From: Streptomyces sp. NBC_00704 | GTDB lineage: Bacteria; Actinomycetota; Actinomycetes; Streptomycetales; Streptomycetaceae | Reading direction: 5' to 3' | Length of the DNA: 64,000 nt | NCBI RefSeq assembly: GCF_036226605.1 | Contig: NZ_CP109000.1 | Location: 6,320,501 to 6,384,500, forward strand | Part shown: one piece after another, positions 33,601 through 42,351 of the stretch | How positions within the stretch are numbered: position 1 is the first letter of the stretch | Layout of the letters: every line of letters starts with the position of its first letter | Position numbers and translations under genes: made by a program | Notes under the pieces: model-generated | Seen by the model: the letters and a program-made list of their open reading frames with translations, nothing else | Told to the model about the DNA's origin: nothing | Database searches by the model: none

Positions 33601-35097
33601 TCATCCCGTGCCGCCGCCGGGGTTCACCCGGCCCGCCGCGCCGACGGCTGCCCCCGGCCCGGGGTCCAGGGGAAGCGTGACCGTGAACACGGTGGTCGTG
33701 GCCGTGGGGCTCAGCTCCAGGGAGCCGCCGTGCGCCCGGACCAGCGACCGGGCGACCGACAGGCCCAGGCCGCTTCCGCCCCGGTCGCGGCTGCGGGCCT
33801 TGTCGACGCGGTAGAAACGGTCGAAGACGCTGTCCCGGTCCTCGGGCGGGATGCCGGGACCCCCGTCGCTCACGTGGACCCGCGCCGTGTCCGGCGAGAC
33901 CGTCACCTCGACGCCGACCGGCGTGCCCTTCGGGGTGTGCACGGCGGCGTTGGTCAGCAGGTTGTCCAGGACCTGACGGATGCGGTGGGGGTCCATCGGC
34001 AGCGGCACGGCCGACGGGCCCGGGGCCACGGTCAGCGGATGGCCGGGATGGCTCGCGCGAAACGCGTCGGCCGCCTGCCCGACCAGTTCCACCAGGTCGG
34101 CCTTCTCCGTCCGCAGCGGTGTCTCCACCTCGGCCGCGTCCAGCCGGGCCAGCAGCAGCAGGTCGTCCAGCAGGAAGCCCATCCGGGCGGCCTCGGCGCG
34201 CAGCCGGGTCAGGTGCCTGTCCCGCTCCTCGGGCGCGTTGGCGGCCGCGTACTGGAAGAGGTCGGCGTAACCGCGCACCGACATCAGGGGGGTGCGCAGT
34301 TCGTGCGAGGCGTCGGCGACGAAACGCCGCAGCCGCTGCTCGGCCTCCGCGCGCACGGCGAGGGAGTCGTCGATGTGCTCCAGCATCGTGTTGAACGCCG
34401 TGCGCAGCTCCTCCACCTCGGGGCCGCCGCCGGGGGCGTCCGCGCGCAGCGGCAGACGCGACGCCGACTCGCTCAGGTCGTGCGAGGCGATGCCGTGCGC
34501 GGTGTGCGCCATGTCGCTGAGCGGTTTCAGACCGCGTCGCAGCAGCGCCCGCCCGAACACCACGAGCGCGAGGAGGGCCAGGCCGAAGGCGACGGCCTGG
34601 ACGGTGATCAGCCGGCCGACGGTGTCCTCGAGGTCGTCCATCGGCGCACCGCTGACCAGCACCACGCCGGGCTCCACCTCGCAGGCGCGCAGCCGGTACT
34701 CCCCGGCGCCCGCGAGGTGCGCGGTGCTCAGCACCTCGGCGCCCGCCGTCGTCTGCGCCCTGGCCAGGGCGGTGAGGTCGTCGACGTCGCGGGGCACGTC
34801 ACCGGGGTCCTCGGGCTTGCGCAGCACGGGCTCGCCGCCGCGCACGTCGTACACGGCGTAGTACCAGCCCCAGTACTTCTTCCCGGTCAGCGAGCCGGAG
34901 TCCACGATGCTCTTGGACTGGGCCACCTGCGCGATCCCGAGCTGGTCGTCGAGCTGGTTCGACAGATAGTCGCGCATGTAGGTGGTCAGAGCGGTCCCCA
35001 CCACCGCGAACACCACCAGCGACAGCGCGCCCAGACCGAGCGCCAGCCGGGTGCCGAGCCGCAGTCCTCGGGAGGACCGCCAGAGCCGGGCGATCAC
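33601..35097 (-). CDS. Sensor histidine kinase
   Basis: A 498-residue membrane kinase: a helix near 20-45, an extracellular sensor of about 130 residues, a second helix (VGRLITVQAVAFGLALLALVVFG), HAMP, then H-box ASHELRTPLMSVRGYADL, N-box DNLLTNAAVHTPKGT, G1 DGGPGIP and G2 GGSGLGLSVA. It phosphorylates the response regulator encoded just upstream; the genes overlap as GTGA. The signal is unknown. Confidence 0.93.
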   Translation of the reverse strand: MIARLWRSSRGLRLGTRLALGLGALSLVVFAVVGTALTTYMRDYLSNQLDDQLGIAQVAQSKSIVDSGSLTGKKYWGWYYAVYDVRGGEPVLRKPEDPGDVPRDVDDLTALARAQTTAGAEVLSTAHLAGAGEYRLRACEVEPGVVLVSGAPMDDLEDTVGRLITVQAVAFGLALLALVVFGRALLRRGLKPLSDMAHTAHGIASHDLSESASRLPLRADAPGGGPEVEELRTAFNTMLEHIDDSLAVRAEAEQRLRRFVADASHELRTPLMSVRGYADLFQYAAANAPEERDRHLTRLRAEAARMGFLLDDLLLLARLDAAEVETPLRTEKADLVELVGQAADAFRASHPGHPLTVAPGPSAVPLPMDPHRIRQVLDNLLTNAAVHTPKGTPVGVEVTVSPDTARVHVSDGGPGIPPEDRDSVFDRFYRVDKARSRDRGGSGLGLSVARSLVRAHGGSLELSPTATTTVFTVTLPLDPGPGAAVGAAGRVNPGGGTG

Positions 35098-35804
35098 TCG
35101 GCCGCCTGCCGGATGACGTATCCGAAACCCCGTACCGTCTGGATCAGCGGGTCGTCGCCCGTCGCGTCGAGCTTGCGGCGCAGCCGGCTCACCACGAGTT
35201 CGACGACGTTGGAGCGGCCGCCGAAGCCGTACTCCCACACGTGGTCGAGGATCTGCGCCTTGGTGAGCACGGTCGGCGACTTGCGCATCAGATAGCGCAG
35301 CACCTCGTACTCGGTGGGCGTCAGCGTCAGGAGCCTGCCGCCGCGCCGGACCTCCCGGGTGTCCTCCTCCATGACGACGTCCGCCACCCGCAGCACGGAC
35401 CGCTGGAAGCCGGGCCCGGCGCTGCGCCGCAGCACGGTCCGCAGTCGCGCCATGAGCTCTTCCACGGCGAACGGCTTCACCAGGTAGTCGTCCCCGCCGC
35501 GGGTCAGTCCGGCCACGCGGTCGGCGACCCCGTCGCGCGCCGTGAGGAAGACGACGGGCACCATCGTGCCGGAGCGCCGCAGCCGGTCGAGCACGCCGAA
35601 GCCGTCGAGGTCGGGCAGCATCAGGTCGAGCACCACGATGTCGGGGCGGAACTCGGCGGCGCGCCGCAGCGCCTCCTCGCCGGAGTTCGCGGTGACCGCG
35701 TCCCAGCCCTCGTAGCGGGCGACCGTCGCCACGAGGTCGGCGATCGGCGGGTCGTCGTCCACGACGAGCAGTCGTACTTTTTCCACCCGCTCATAGTGCG
35801 TCAC
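35094..35804 (-). CDS. OmpR-family response regulator
   Basis: A 236-residue regulator. The receiver has a full pocket: Asp-Asp in LLVVDDDPP, the phosphorylated Asp in VVLDLMLPDLDG, Thr in FLTARDG and Lys in YLVKPFAVEEL. A winged-helix DNA-binding domain follows (LTLTPTEYEVLRYLM, VVSRLRRKL, IQTVRGFGYVI). The frame starts with GTG at 35804; GTG at 35786 is also possible. Divergent from the ferric-reductase-like cassette. Confidence 0.92.
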   Translation of the reverse strand: MTHYERVEKVRLLVVDDDPPIADLVATVARYEGWDAVTANSGEEALRRAAEFRPDIVVLDLMLPDLDGFGVLDRLRRSGTMVPVVFLTARDGVADRVAGLTRGGDDYLVKPFAVEELMARLRTVLRRSAGPGFQRSVLRVADVVMEEDTREVRRGGRLLTLTPTEYEVLRYLMRKSPTVLTKAQILDHVWEYGFGGRSNVVELVVSRLRRKLDATGDDPLIQTVRGFGYVIRQAAE

Positions 35805-35938
35805 CCGGACCGCGGCGCGGGCCCCGCGTCCGCCCCGCGCGCGGATCGATAAGATCTTGAAAGTTGTACGACAGGAAAACGACAGCGAAGCACGGAGAAG
35901 CTCTGTCTCCTGAGGTCCCGATCGAGGAGTTTCCGTCC

Positions 35939-37276
35939 GTGACGACCGTCCAATCGCCCCCCGCGCCCCCCACGGCGATACGTCCGAAAGTGGTGGCCCG
36001 CACCGGCCTGTACGCCGTGCTGGCCGCGAACGCGGCCGTCGTGACCTGGTTCGCCGTGCAGGCGGGCTTCGCCTCCGGCGCCCTGCTCGTGGTGGGCCGG
36101 TTCGCCGGCCTGTACGCCGCGCTGCTGATGGCCTTCCAGCTGGTGCTGGTGGCCCGGCTGCCGTGGCTCGACCGCCGCATCGGCATGGACCGGCTGACCG
36201 GCTGGCACCGCTGGACCGGCTTCGGCCTGCTGTGGACGCTGGTCGGGCACGTGGTCTTCATCGTCTTCGGCTATGCCGAGCCGTCCTCGGTGAACCCCGT
36301 GAGCCAGCTCGTCGACCTCGCCGAGACCGTCGAAGGCGTCTTCCGCGCGGTCGTCGCGACGGCGCTGATCCTGGTCGTCGGCGGGGCCTCGGCCCGCTGG
36401 GCCCGCCGCAGGCTCGCCTACGAGACCTGGCACTTCATCCACCTCTACGCCTATGTCGCCGTGGTGCTGGCCTTCACCCACCAGGTCGCGGCCGGGACGA
36501 CGTTCACCGCGTCGTCCGCCGCCACGGCCTACTGGTACACGCTGTGGGGCGCCGCCCTGGGCGCGGTCGTCCTGGGCCGCCTCGTGCTGCCCCTGTGGCG
36601 CAACTGGCGGCACCAGCTGCGCGTCGAGGCGGTCGTGCCCGAGGCCGACAACGTCGTCAGCGTGTACATCACCGGCCGTGACCTGGACCGGATGCCCGCC
36701 CGGGCGGGCCAGTTCTTCCTGTGGCGCTTCCTCACCAAGGACCGCTGGTGGCAGGCGAACCCGTTCTCCCTGTCGGCCGCGCCCGACGGCGCCCGGCTGC
36801 GGCTGACCGCGAAAGCGGCCGGCGAGGGCTCCGCGGGACTGCGCCGGCTGGTGCCCGGCACCCGCGTCTTCGCCGAGGGCCCTTACGGGGCGTTCACCGC
36901 GATGCACCGCACCCGCGCGGAGTCCGTGCTCATCGCGGGCGGCGTCGGCGTGACCCCGATCCGGGCGCTGCTGGAGGAGATCGACGGCCACGCGGTCGTC
37001 GTCTACCGGGTGGCCGGCGAGCGCGACGCCGTCCTCTACGACGAACTGCACGAACTGGCGCTCGCCAGGGGCGCCGAACTGCACCTGGTCACCGGGCCGG
37101 CCGTGCCCGACCGGCTGGCGCCCCGCGAACTGGCCGCGCTCGTCCCGGACATCGCCCGGCGCGACGTCTTCCTGTGCGGGCCGCCGCCGATGATGGACGC
37201 GGTCCTCGCCACCCTGCGCGAACTCGGCGTGCCCAAGCCGCAGATCCACTTCGAGCGCTTCAGCCTGGCGGGCTGA
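35939..37276 (+). CDS. Ferric reductase-like transmembrane flavoprotein
   Basis: A 445-residue protein: six helices with haem-type histidines (GWHRWTGFGLLWTLVGH, TWHFIHLYAYVAVVLAFTH), then a ferredoxin-NADP reductase module with an FAD segment WQANPFSLSAAP, nucleotide-binding GGVGVTPIRALLEE and FLCGPPPMMDAVL. It should carry electrons from NAD(P)H through FAD and haem across the membrane, here probably to the FMN-binding protein encoded next. GTG at 35939 follows GAGGAG by nine bases and is preferred to a TTG at 35864. Confidence 0.88.
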   Translation: MTTVQSPPAPPTAIRPKVVARTGLYAVLAANAAVVTWFAVQAGFASGALLVVGRFAGLYAALLMAFQLVLVARLPWLDRRIGMDRLTGWHRWTGFGLLWTLVGHVVFIVFGYAEPSSVNPVSQLVDLAETVEGVFRAVVATALILVVGGASARWARRRLAYETWHFIHLYAYVAVVLAFTHQVAAGTTFTASSAATAYWYTLWGAALGAVVLGRLVLPLWRNWRHQLRVEAVVPEADNVVSVYITGRDLDRMPARAGQFFLWRFLTKDRWWQANPFSLSAAPDGARLRLTAKAAGEGSAGLRRLVPGTRVFAEGPYGAFTAMHRTRAESVLIAGGVGVTPIRALLEEIDGHAVVVYRVAGERDAVLYDELHELALARGAELHLVTGPAVPDRLAPRELAALVPDIARRDVFLCGPPPMMDAVLATLRELGVPKPQIHFERFSLAG

Positions 37277-37295
37277 GGGATACGGGAGAGACACC

Positions 37296-37694
37296 GTGAA
37301 GCGAGCACTGCCTGTCCTGATCCTGTCCGTCGCGGCCCTCGTCCCGGTCTGGCGCTACGAGCCCTCGACCGGTTCGGCCGCCGCCGACACCGTCTCGACG
37401 CCCGCGACGTCCTCCGCCGGCCCGGCGCCGGGGTCGGCCGTCGCCACCGGCGCCACCGTGAGCACCGAGAAGGGCGACGTGCAGGTCCAGGTCACCTTTG
37501 CGGGCGACCGGATCACGGCGGTGAGGATGCTGAAGCAGCCGCACCATCCGCAGACCACGGCGGCGGTGCCCGAGCTCGTCGCGCAGACGCTCACCGCGCA
37601 GAGCGCGGACATCGACACCGTCTCCGGCGCGACCCTCACGAGCGAGGGCTACAAGAAGTCCCTCCAGGCCGCGATCGACGCCAAGGGCGCCTGA
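37296..37694 (+). CDS. Exported FMN-binding domain protein
   Basis: A 132-residue protein: signal or anchor sequence (LPVLILSVAALVPVW), a Thr/Ala-rich linker, and an FMN-bind domain with the flavinylation motif SGATLTS, in which the second Thr is the usual covalent FMN site. The domain is a soluble extracellular electron carrier that needs the transferase ApbE for loading. It follows the ferric-reductase-like gene after 19 bp and directly precedes an apbE remnant. Confidence 0.88.
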   Translation: MKRALPVLILSVAALVPVWRYEPSTGSAAADTVSTPATSSAGPAPGSAVATGATVSTEKGDVQVQVTFAGDRITAVRMLKQPHHPQTTAAVPELVAQTLTAQSADIDTVSGATLTSEGYKKSLQAAIDAKGA

Positions 37695-37695
37695 G

Positions 37696-37923
37696 GTGCG
37701 GCGCGTCGACGGCCGCGCCGGGCGGCCGGTCACCGGTGTCGACAGCCTCACCGTCGTGGCCCCGACCCTGACCGAGGCCGACGCCGTCGCCACGGCCGCC
37801 TTCGCGCTGGTCGAGCAGGGCGTCGCGTGGGCGGCGGCGCGGGAGGGCTGCGAGGTGGACGCGGTGCCGCCCGGCGGGCGCGTCCCGCGCAGCGCCGGAT
37901 TCCCGGCGGAGGCGGCCGCGTGA
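37696..37923 (+). pseudogene. 3' remnant of apbE (FMN transferase)
   Basis: A 75-codon frame starting at GTG one base after the FMN-binding gene stop. Its sequence, DGRAGRPVTGV then SLTVVAPTLTEADAVATAAF and a REGCEVDAV segment, matches the last quarter of ApbE proteins (DPRTGRPV ... TVVAPTLTEADALATAAF ... GGR). ApbE is normally 250-350 residues, and the FAD-binding N-terminal three quarters are absent in every frame here because that space belongs to the FMN-binding gene. Translation of the fragment is possible but it cannot be an active transferase. The next frame overlaps as GTGA. Confidence 0.8.
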
Positions 37924-38087
37924 GCGTGCAGGCGGGGGCGCTGGGAGCGGCGCTGTGGCTTCTCGGCTGGGGCGCGGCCGTCGTCGCCTGGACCTCGGGC
38001 CGGGGACGACGGCCCCCGGCCCCGCGTCCGCCCGCACCCGGCGGGGACGTTTGGGGCCCCGCCCGCGGGTCGTTGAGCCGTCCCTGA
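37920..38087 (+). CDS. Small single-helix membrane protein, 55 residues
   Basis: Starts at GTG overlapping the apbE remnant stop (GTGA). One hydrophobic helix (ALGAALWLLGWGAAVVAW) is followed by a basic Pro-rich tail. It could be the last gene of the flavin cassette or a chance frame; the coupling and helix favour a gene. Confidence 0.5.
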   Translation: MSVQAGALGAALWLLGWGAAVVAWTSGRGRRPPAPRPPAPGGDVWGPARGSLSRP

Positions 38088-38219
38088 GGGCGCGGTGCGC
38101 CGGGGCGGTCGGCGGCCGACCGCCCGTCCGGTGGGCGGTCTAGACTCTCCCCGCAATGATCCGGACTCGATCGGTCGAGTGCGGGCGGAAATTGCCAGAC
38201 CCGAAGGGTATTCGGCGTT

Positions 38220-39374
38220 TTGATACGGATAGATTCAGTCACCAAGCGGTATCCGGACGGCACGGTGGCGGTCGACCGGCTCTCCCTCGACATACCGGAC
38301 CGGGCGATCACCGTCCTGGTGGGCCCCTCGGGCTGCGGCAAGACGACCACCCTGCGGATGATCAACAGAATGGTCGAGCCCAGCGAGGGCGCGATCCTCA
38401 TCGACGGCGTCGACACCCGTCAGCAGCCCGTCAACACCCTGCGCCGGGGCATGGGTTACGTCATCCAGAACGCCGGTCTCTTCCAGCACCGCACGATCGT
38501 CGACAACATCGCCACCGTCCCCCGGATGCTCGGCTGGAGCAAGGGCAAGGCCCGCGCGAGGGCCCGCGAACTGATGGAACGCGTCGGCCTCGACGCCTCG
38601 TTCGCCAAGCGCTACCCCTACCAGCTCTCCGGCGGCCAGCAACAGCGCGTCGGCGTGGCCCGGGCGCTCGCCGCCGATCCGCCCGTACTGCTGATGGACG
38701 AGCCCTTCTCCGCCGTCGACCCGGTCGTCCGCAAGGGCCTCCAGGACGAACTCCTGCGCATCCAGGACGAGTTGGGCAAGACCATCGTCTTCGTCACGCA
38801 CGACATCGACGAGGCCGTCAAACTGGGCACTATGGTCGCCGTGCTGCGCACCGGCGGCCGGCTGGCCCAGTTCGCGCCGCCCGCCGAGCTGCTGTCCGAC
38901 CCGGCCGACGCATTCGTCGAGGACTTCCTCGGCGCCGACCGCGGCATCCGGCGCCTGTCGTTCTTCTCCTCCGCGGGCCTGAAGCTGCTCACCGCCCCGG
39001 TCGTCGCGGTCGACGCCACCGCCGAACAGATCGCCGCCCGCGGCGCGGACGAGACCCCCTACCTCCTCGTCACCGGCCTGGACGGCCGCCCGCTCGGCTG
39101 GAGCGAGCCCGGCCTGCTGACGGCCGGACGGATCGACGCCGGCCGACTCCTGTCGTGCGGACGGCCGTTCGTCGCCGGCCGGGACTCGCTGCGCGCCGCG
39201 CTGGACTGCGCCGTCCTGTCGCCCACCGGCTGGGCCGTCGCCGTGGACGACGAGGGCCGGGCCGCCGGAGTCGTCTCGCAGGCCTCCATCGCCGAGGCCA
39301 TCCGGGGCGCCCACGCGGCAGGCCGCCAGGAGTCGCTCGACGACGGAGCCGGCGTCGAGAAGGCCGTCCGGTGA
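38220..39374 (+). CDS. Betaine-type ABC transporter ATPase with CBS region (OpuCA/ProV type)
   Basis: A 384-residue ATPase. Walker A GPSGCGKTTTLRMINR, Q-loop VIQNAGLF, signature LSGGQQQRVGVARAL, Walker B LLMDEPFSAVD and H-loop VFVTHD. The C-terminal 130 residues carry a CBS-like osmosensing region. It starts at TTG 38220 (MIRIDSVTKRYPDG), 11 bases after GAAGGG; all family similarity begins there. GTGA overlaps run to the next two genes. This family imports glycine betaine, carnitine, choline or related trimethylammonium compounds. The binding protein is not adjacent but at 46068. Confidence 0.9.
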   Translation: MIRIDSVTKRYPDGTVAVDRLSLDIPDRAITVLVGPSGCGKTTTLRMINRMVEPSEGAILIDGVDTRQQPVNTLRRGMGYVIQNAGLFQHRTIVDNIATVPRMLGWSKGKARARARELMERVGLDASFAKRYPYQLSGGQQQRVGVARALAADPPVLLMDEPFSAVDPVVRKGLQDELLRIQDELGKTIVFVTHDIDEAVKLGTMVAVLRTGGRLAQFAPPAELLSDPADAFVEDFLGADRGIRRLSFFSSAGLKLLTAPVVAVDATAEQIAARGADETPYLLVTGLDGRPLGWSEPGLLTAGRIDAGRLLSCGRPFVAGRDSLRAALDCAVLSPTGWAVAVDDEGRAAGVVSQASIAEAIRGAHAAGRQESLDDGAGVEKAVR

Positions 39375-40087
39375 ACCGCTTCTTCGACATCCCGAGCGAC
39401 CTCCAGCACGACTGGCTCGGCCTGATCGGACTGCATCTGCGCGAGGCCCTGCTGCCCGTGCTGGCCGGACTGCTGCTCGCCCTCCCGCTGGCCCAGCTGT
39501 GCGTGCGGCTGCGCTGGCTGTACCCGCCCGTGCTGTGGGTGACGACCGTGCTCTACGCGATTCCGTCGCTGGCTTTCTTCGTCGTCCTCATCGACTACAC
39601 CGGGCAGACCGAGCTGACCGTGATGATCCCGCTCACGGTCTACACCCTCGTGGTGCTCGTGCCCGCGATCGTCGAAGGCGTCCGCTCGGTGCCGCAGGAG
39701 ACCCTCGCCGCCGCGACCGCCATGGGCTTCGGCCCCGTACGCCGTTACCTACAGGTCCAGTTGCCGATCGCGGTGCCCGCCATCGTCGCCGGGCTGCGCG
39801 TGGCCACCGTGTCCAGCATCAGCCTCGTCAGCGTCGGCATGCTGATCGGCAACCAGGGCGCGCTCGGCAACCTCCTGCACGACGCCCAGATCTACAACCG
39901 GCCCGAACTCGCCTGGAACTCCGTGCTCACCAGCGCCGCCCTCGCGGTCCTGGCCGACGCCCTCCTGGTCGTCGTGCGCGTCCTGCTCACCCCCTGGATG
40001 CCGAGCGGTCCGAGCCGAGGCGGATCCCGGAGCGCGGGCGGGCGTCCCGCCCCGGCCGTGCCCGCCCTGGAGGACGCAGCCCGGTGA
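39371..40087 (+). CDS. Betaine-type ABC transporter permease 1
   Basis: A 238-residue permease of the OpuCB/ProW type with five or six helices; starts HDWLGLIGLHLREALLPVLAG, has the EAA-like loop RSVPQETLAAATAMGFGPVRRYLQVQLPIAVPAIVAGL, and a Gly/Arg/Pro-rich cytoplasmic tail. GTG overlaps the ATPase stop (GTGA). Confidence 0.9.
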   Translation: MNRFFDIPSDLQHDWLGLIGLHLREALLPVLAGLLLALPLAQLCVRLRWLYPPVLWVTTVLYAIPSLAFFVVLIDYTGQTELTVMIPLTVYTLVVLVPAIVEGVRSVPQETLAAATAMGFGPVRRYLQVQLPIAVPAIVAGLRVATVSSISLVSVGMLIGNQGALGNLLHDAQIYNRPELAWNSVLTSAALAVLADALLVVVRVLLTPWMPSGPSRGGSRSAGGRPAPAVPALEDAAR

Positions 40088-40752
40088 ACGTACTCAGTTT
40101 CGTCAGCGCCTTCTTCAACGACAGCGCCCACTGGCACGGTTACGACGGAATCCCCACCCGCGTGTGGGAGCACGTCCAGTACTCCCTGGAAGCCCTCGCG
40201 TTCGCGGCCGCCATCGGGCTTCCCGTCGGCCTGGTGACGGGCCACTACGGGCGGGGCGGAAACGTCCTCTCCCTGGTCGCCACGGCGGCCCGCGCGCTGC
40301 CCACCTTCGGTCTGCTGGTCGTGACGACCATCGTGCTCGGGTTCGGCATGCTGCCGGTGATGATCCCGCTGGTCGTCCTCGCCGTGCCGCCGATCCTGGT
40401 CACCACGTACGAGGCGGTGCGCTCCGTCGACCCGTCCCCGGTGGACGCCGCGCGCGGGATGGGCATGCGCGAGAGCGACGTCCTGCTCCGCGTCGAACTG
40501 CCGGTGGCGCTCCCGCTGATCTTCGGCGGTCTGCGCTCGGCGGCCATCCAGATCGTCTCCACGGCCACCATCGCCGCGTACGTCAGCCTCGGCGGCCTCG
40601 GCCGCTACATCGTCGACGGCCTCTACCAGCACGACTACGAGAAGGTCGTGGGCGGCGCGGTCCTGGTGGCCGGCCTCGCCCTGGTCACGCTCGCCCTGTT
40701 CTGGGCGGCGACCAGAGCGACCGTCTCGCCGGGGGTGCGCCGGAGCGGCTAG
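40084..40752 (+). CDS. Betaine-type ABC transporter permease 2
   Basis: A 222-residue OpuCD-type permease, GTG overlapping the previous stop (GTGA). It shows VQYSLEALAFAAAIGLPVGL, ATAARALPTFGLLVVTTIVLGFG and the coupling loop RSVDPSPVDAARGMGMRESDVLLRVELPVALPLIFGG. With the other two genes it makes the membrane complex; the gene for the binding protein would be expected next but instead a conservon on the opposite strand follows after 61 bp. Confidence 0.9.
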   Translation: MNVLSFVSAFFNDSAHWHGYDGIPTRVWEHVQYSLEALAFAAAIGLPVGLVTGHYGRGGNVLSLVATAARALPTFGLLVVTTIVLGFGMLPVMIPLVVLAVPPILVTTYEAVRSVDPSPVDAARGMGMRESDVLLRVELPVALPLIFGGLRSAAIQIVSTATIAAYVSLGGLGRYIVDGLYQHDYEKVVGGAVLVAGLALVTLALFWAATRATVSPGVRRSG

Positions 40753-40813
40753 GCGCTGCCGGTGCGGGGCCGGGGGCGGGGAGGACCGCCTGCCGCTCGC
40801 CCGCCCCGCGCCG

Positions 40814-41413
40814 TCAGCGCTCCGAGCGGGCCAGGGCCTGTTCCAGCACGACGAGCAGCGCGTCCCGGACCGAGCCGCGCTCGCGCGCGTCGAACACGAG
40901 CAGCGGAACGCCGTCCGAGACGTCGAGGGCCCAGCGGACCTCGTCCAGCGTGTGCGCCACCTCCCCGTCGAAGGCGTTGACGGCGACGGCGAACGGGATC
41001 TGCTTGTGCTCGAAGTAGTCGACCGCGGCGTAGCAGTCGTCGAGGCGGCGGGTGTCGACGATGACCAGCCCGCCGACCGCGCCCTCCACGATGTCGTCCC
41101 ACATGAACCCGAACCGCTCCTGTCCGGGCGTGCCGAACAGATAGAGCTTCAGGGTCGGGTCGATGGTGATGCAGCCGAAGTCCATGGCGACCGTGGTGGT
41201 GGTCTTGCGGGGAGTGTGGCTGAGGTCGTCCACCCCCGCCGCGACCTCGGTGATCGCCGCTTCGGTGGTCAGCGGCTCGATCTCGGAGATCGAGCCGACG
41301 GCGGTGGTCTTGCCCACGCCGAAGCCGCCCGCGATCACCAGTTTCACCGGCAGCGGCGGCCGTACGGCGGACTGGCCGGCCGAGGCGCGGACCAGCGGTT
41401 CAGTCGGTGTCAC
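40814..41413 (-). CDS. Conservon 1 GTPase (CvnD type)
   Basis: A 199-residue Ras-like GTPase: P-loop GGFGVGKTT, switch TTTVAMDFG, G3 GTPGQERF and the NKxD equivalent NAFD. In conservons this protein cycles near the membrane with the kinase-like, roadblock and DUF742 proteins. GTG at 41413 overlaps the DUF742 gene by 14 bp. Last gene of the operon. Confidence 0.92.
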   Translation of the reverse strand: MTPTEPLVRASAGQSAVRPPLPVKLVIAGGFGVGKTTAVGSISEIEPLTTEAAITEVAAGVDDLSHTPRKTTTTVAMDFGCITIDPTLKLYLFGTPGQERFGFMWDDIVEGAVGGLVIVDTRRLDDCYAAVDYFEHKQIPFAVAVNAFDGEVAHTLDEVRWALDVSDGVPLLVFDARERGSVRDALLVVLEQALARSER

Positions 41414-41843
41414 GGAGTACTCCCCGGGAGTCGGGGATGGCCCGCAGGCCATCGATAACCCTGCGCAGGACGGACGCGTCGTGGGTGACGCCGGAGTCGG
41501 GCACGTGCACCGACAGCTGCCCCGCCGTCCGCAGGTCCTCGGCGAGGACCCGCACCACGTTCAGGTGCAGCCGCAGCCGCGCCGCGATCTCCGCGATCGA
41601 CTGCGGGACGCGGCAGGCGGCGACGATGTCGTGCTGCTCGAAGGAGAGCCGGCCGAGCGCGTCGATCCCGTCGGCGGTGGTCACCAACTGGGTCTCCACG
41701 GGCATCGTCCGGCCGGACGACGCCTCGTCCGAGCCGCCCGCGACCCGTCCGGCGGTGACCAGGAAGGGCCGGACGGCGGGCGCGGGCCCGACCGGGGCGA
41801 CGCCGTCCTCGCCGGCCCCGCGCGGGGTGCGGCCGTCCGCCAT
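41400..41843 (-). CDS. Conservon 1 DUF742 protein (CvnC type)
   Basis: A 147-residue protein. VRPFLVTAGRV near the N-terminus, then a winged-helix-like domain (SFEQHDIVAACRVPQSIAEIAARLRLHLNVVRVLAEDL) and a conserved VLRRVIDGLRAI end. DUF742 proteins look like DNA- or partner-binding wings and have no proven target. Overlaps the GTPase gene. Confidence 0.92.
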   Translation of the reverse strand: MADGRTPRGAGEDGVAPVGPAPAVRPFLVTAGRVAGGSDEASSGRTMPVETQLVTTADGIDALGRLSFEQHDIVAACRVPQSIAEIAARLRLHLNVVRVLAEDLRTAGQLSVHVPDSGVTHDASVLRRVIDGLRAIPDSRGVLRDTD

Positions 41844-41874
41844 CGGTGTTCGCTTTCTCTACGGTGGCACGCGG

Positions 41875-42351
41875 TCAACGCGTACGCGGGGCGCCGACGC
41901 TGTTCTTCAGCTCCAGGACGAGCTGCGGACTGAGCGCGGCGCCGGCGCGGTTGGCGAACACCGTCATCTCGTAGGCGATGTTGCCCAGCTTGGCCTCCTT
42001 GTCGGTGACCACGCCCAGCACCGCGCCGCTGCCGATAGCGGAGACCAGCACATGGCCGCCCTCCAGGTCGATGATGACCTTGTTCAGTCCCCCCAGGCCG
42101 TAGTTGCCGGAGGCGCCCGCGGCCAGGCTGGTGATGCCCGAGACGATCGCGGCCAGCCGTTCGGAGTCCGCGTGCTCGCGCAGCTCCGAGACGGCGATCA
42201 GCAGACCGTCGGAGGACACCGCGATGGCGTCCACGACCCCCGCGGTCTCGGTGGCGAAACGGTTGAGCAGCCAGGTGAAGTCGGCTGCGGCGGCCCGCAG
42301 ATCGGTCGGCCTGGCGTCTCCGGCGGGAGTCTCACCTGTCGACGTGCTCAC
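41875..42351 (-). CDS. Conservon 1 roadblock/LC7 protein (CvnB type)
   Basis: A 158-residue roadblock-fold protein: FTWLLNRFATETAGVVDAIAVSSDGLLIAVS, then GLGGLNKVIIDLEGGHVLVSAIGSGAVLGVV. These dimerise with the kinase-like protein and the GTPase. ATG overlaps the end of the kinase gene as ATGA; 31 bp separate it from DUF742. Confidence 0.92.
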   Translation of the reverse strand: MSTSTGETPAGDARPTDLRAAAADFTWLLNRFATETAGVVDAIAVSSDGLLIAVSELREHADSERLAAIVSGITSLAAGASGNYGLGGLNKVIIDLEGGHVLVSAIGSGAVLGVVTDKEAKLGNIAYEMTVFANRAGAALSPQLVLELKNSVGAPRTR

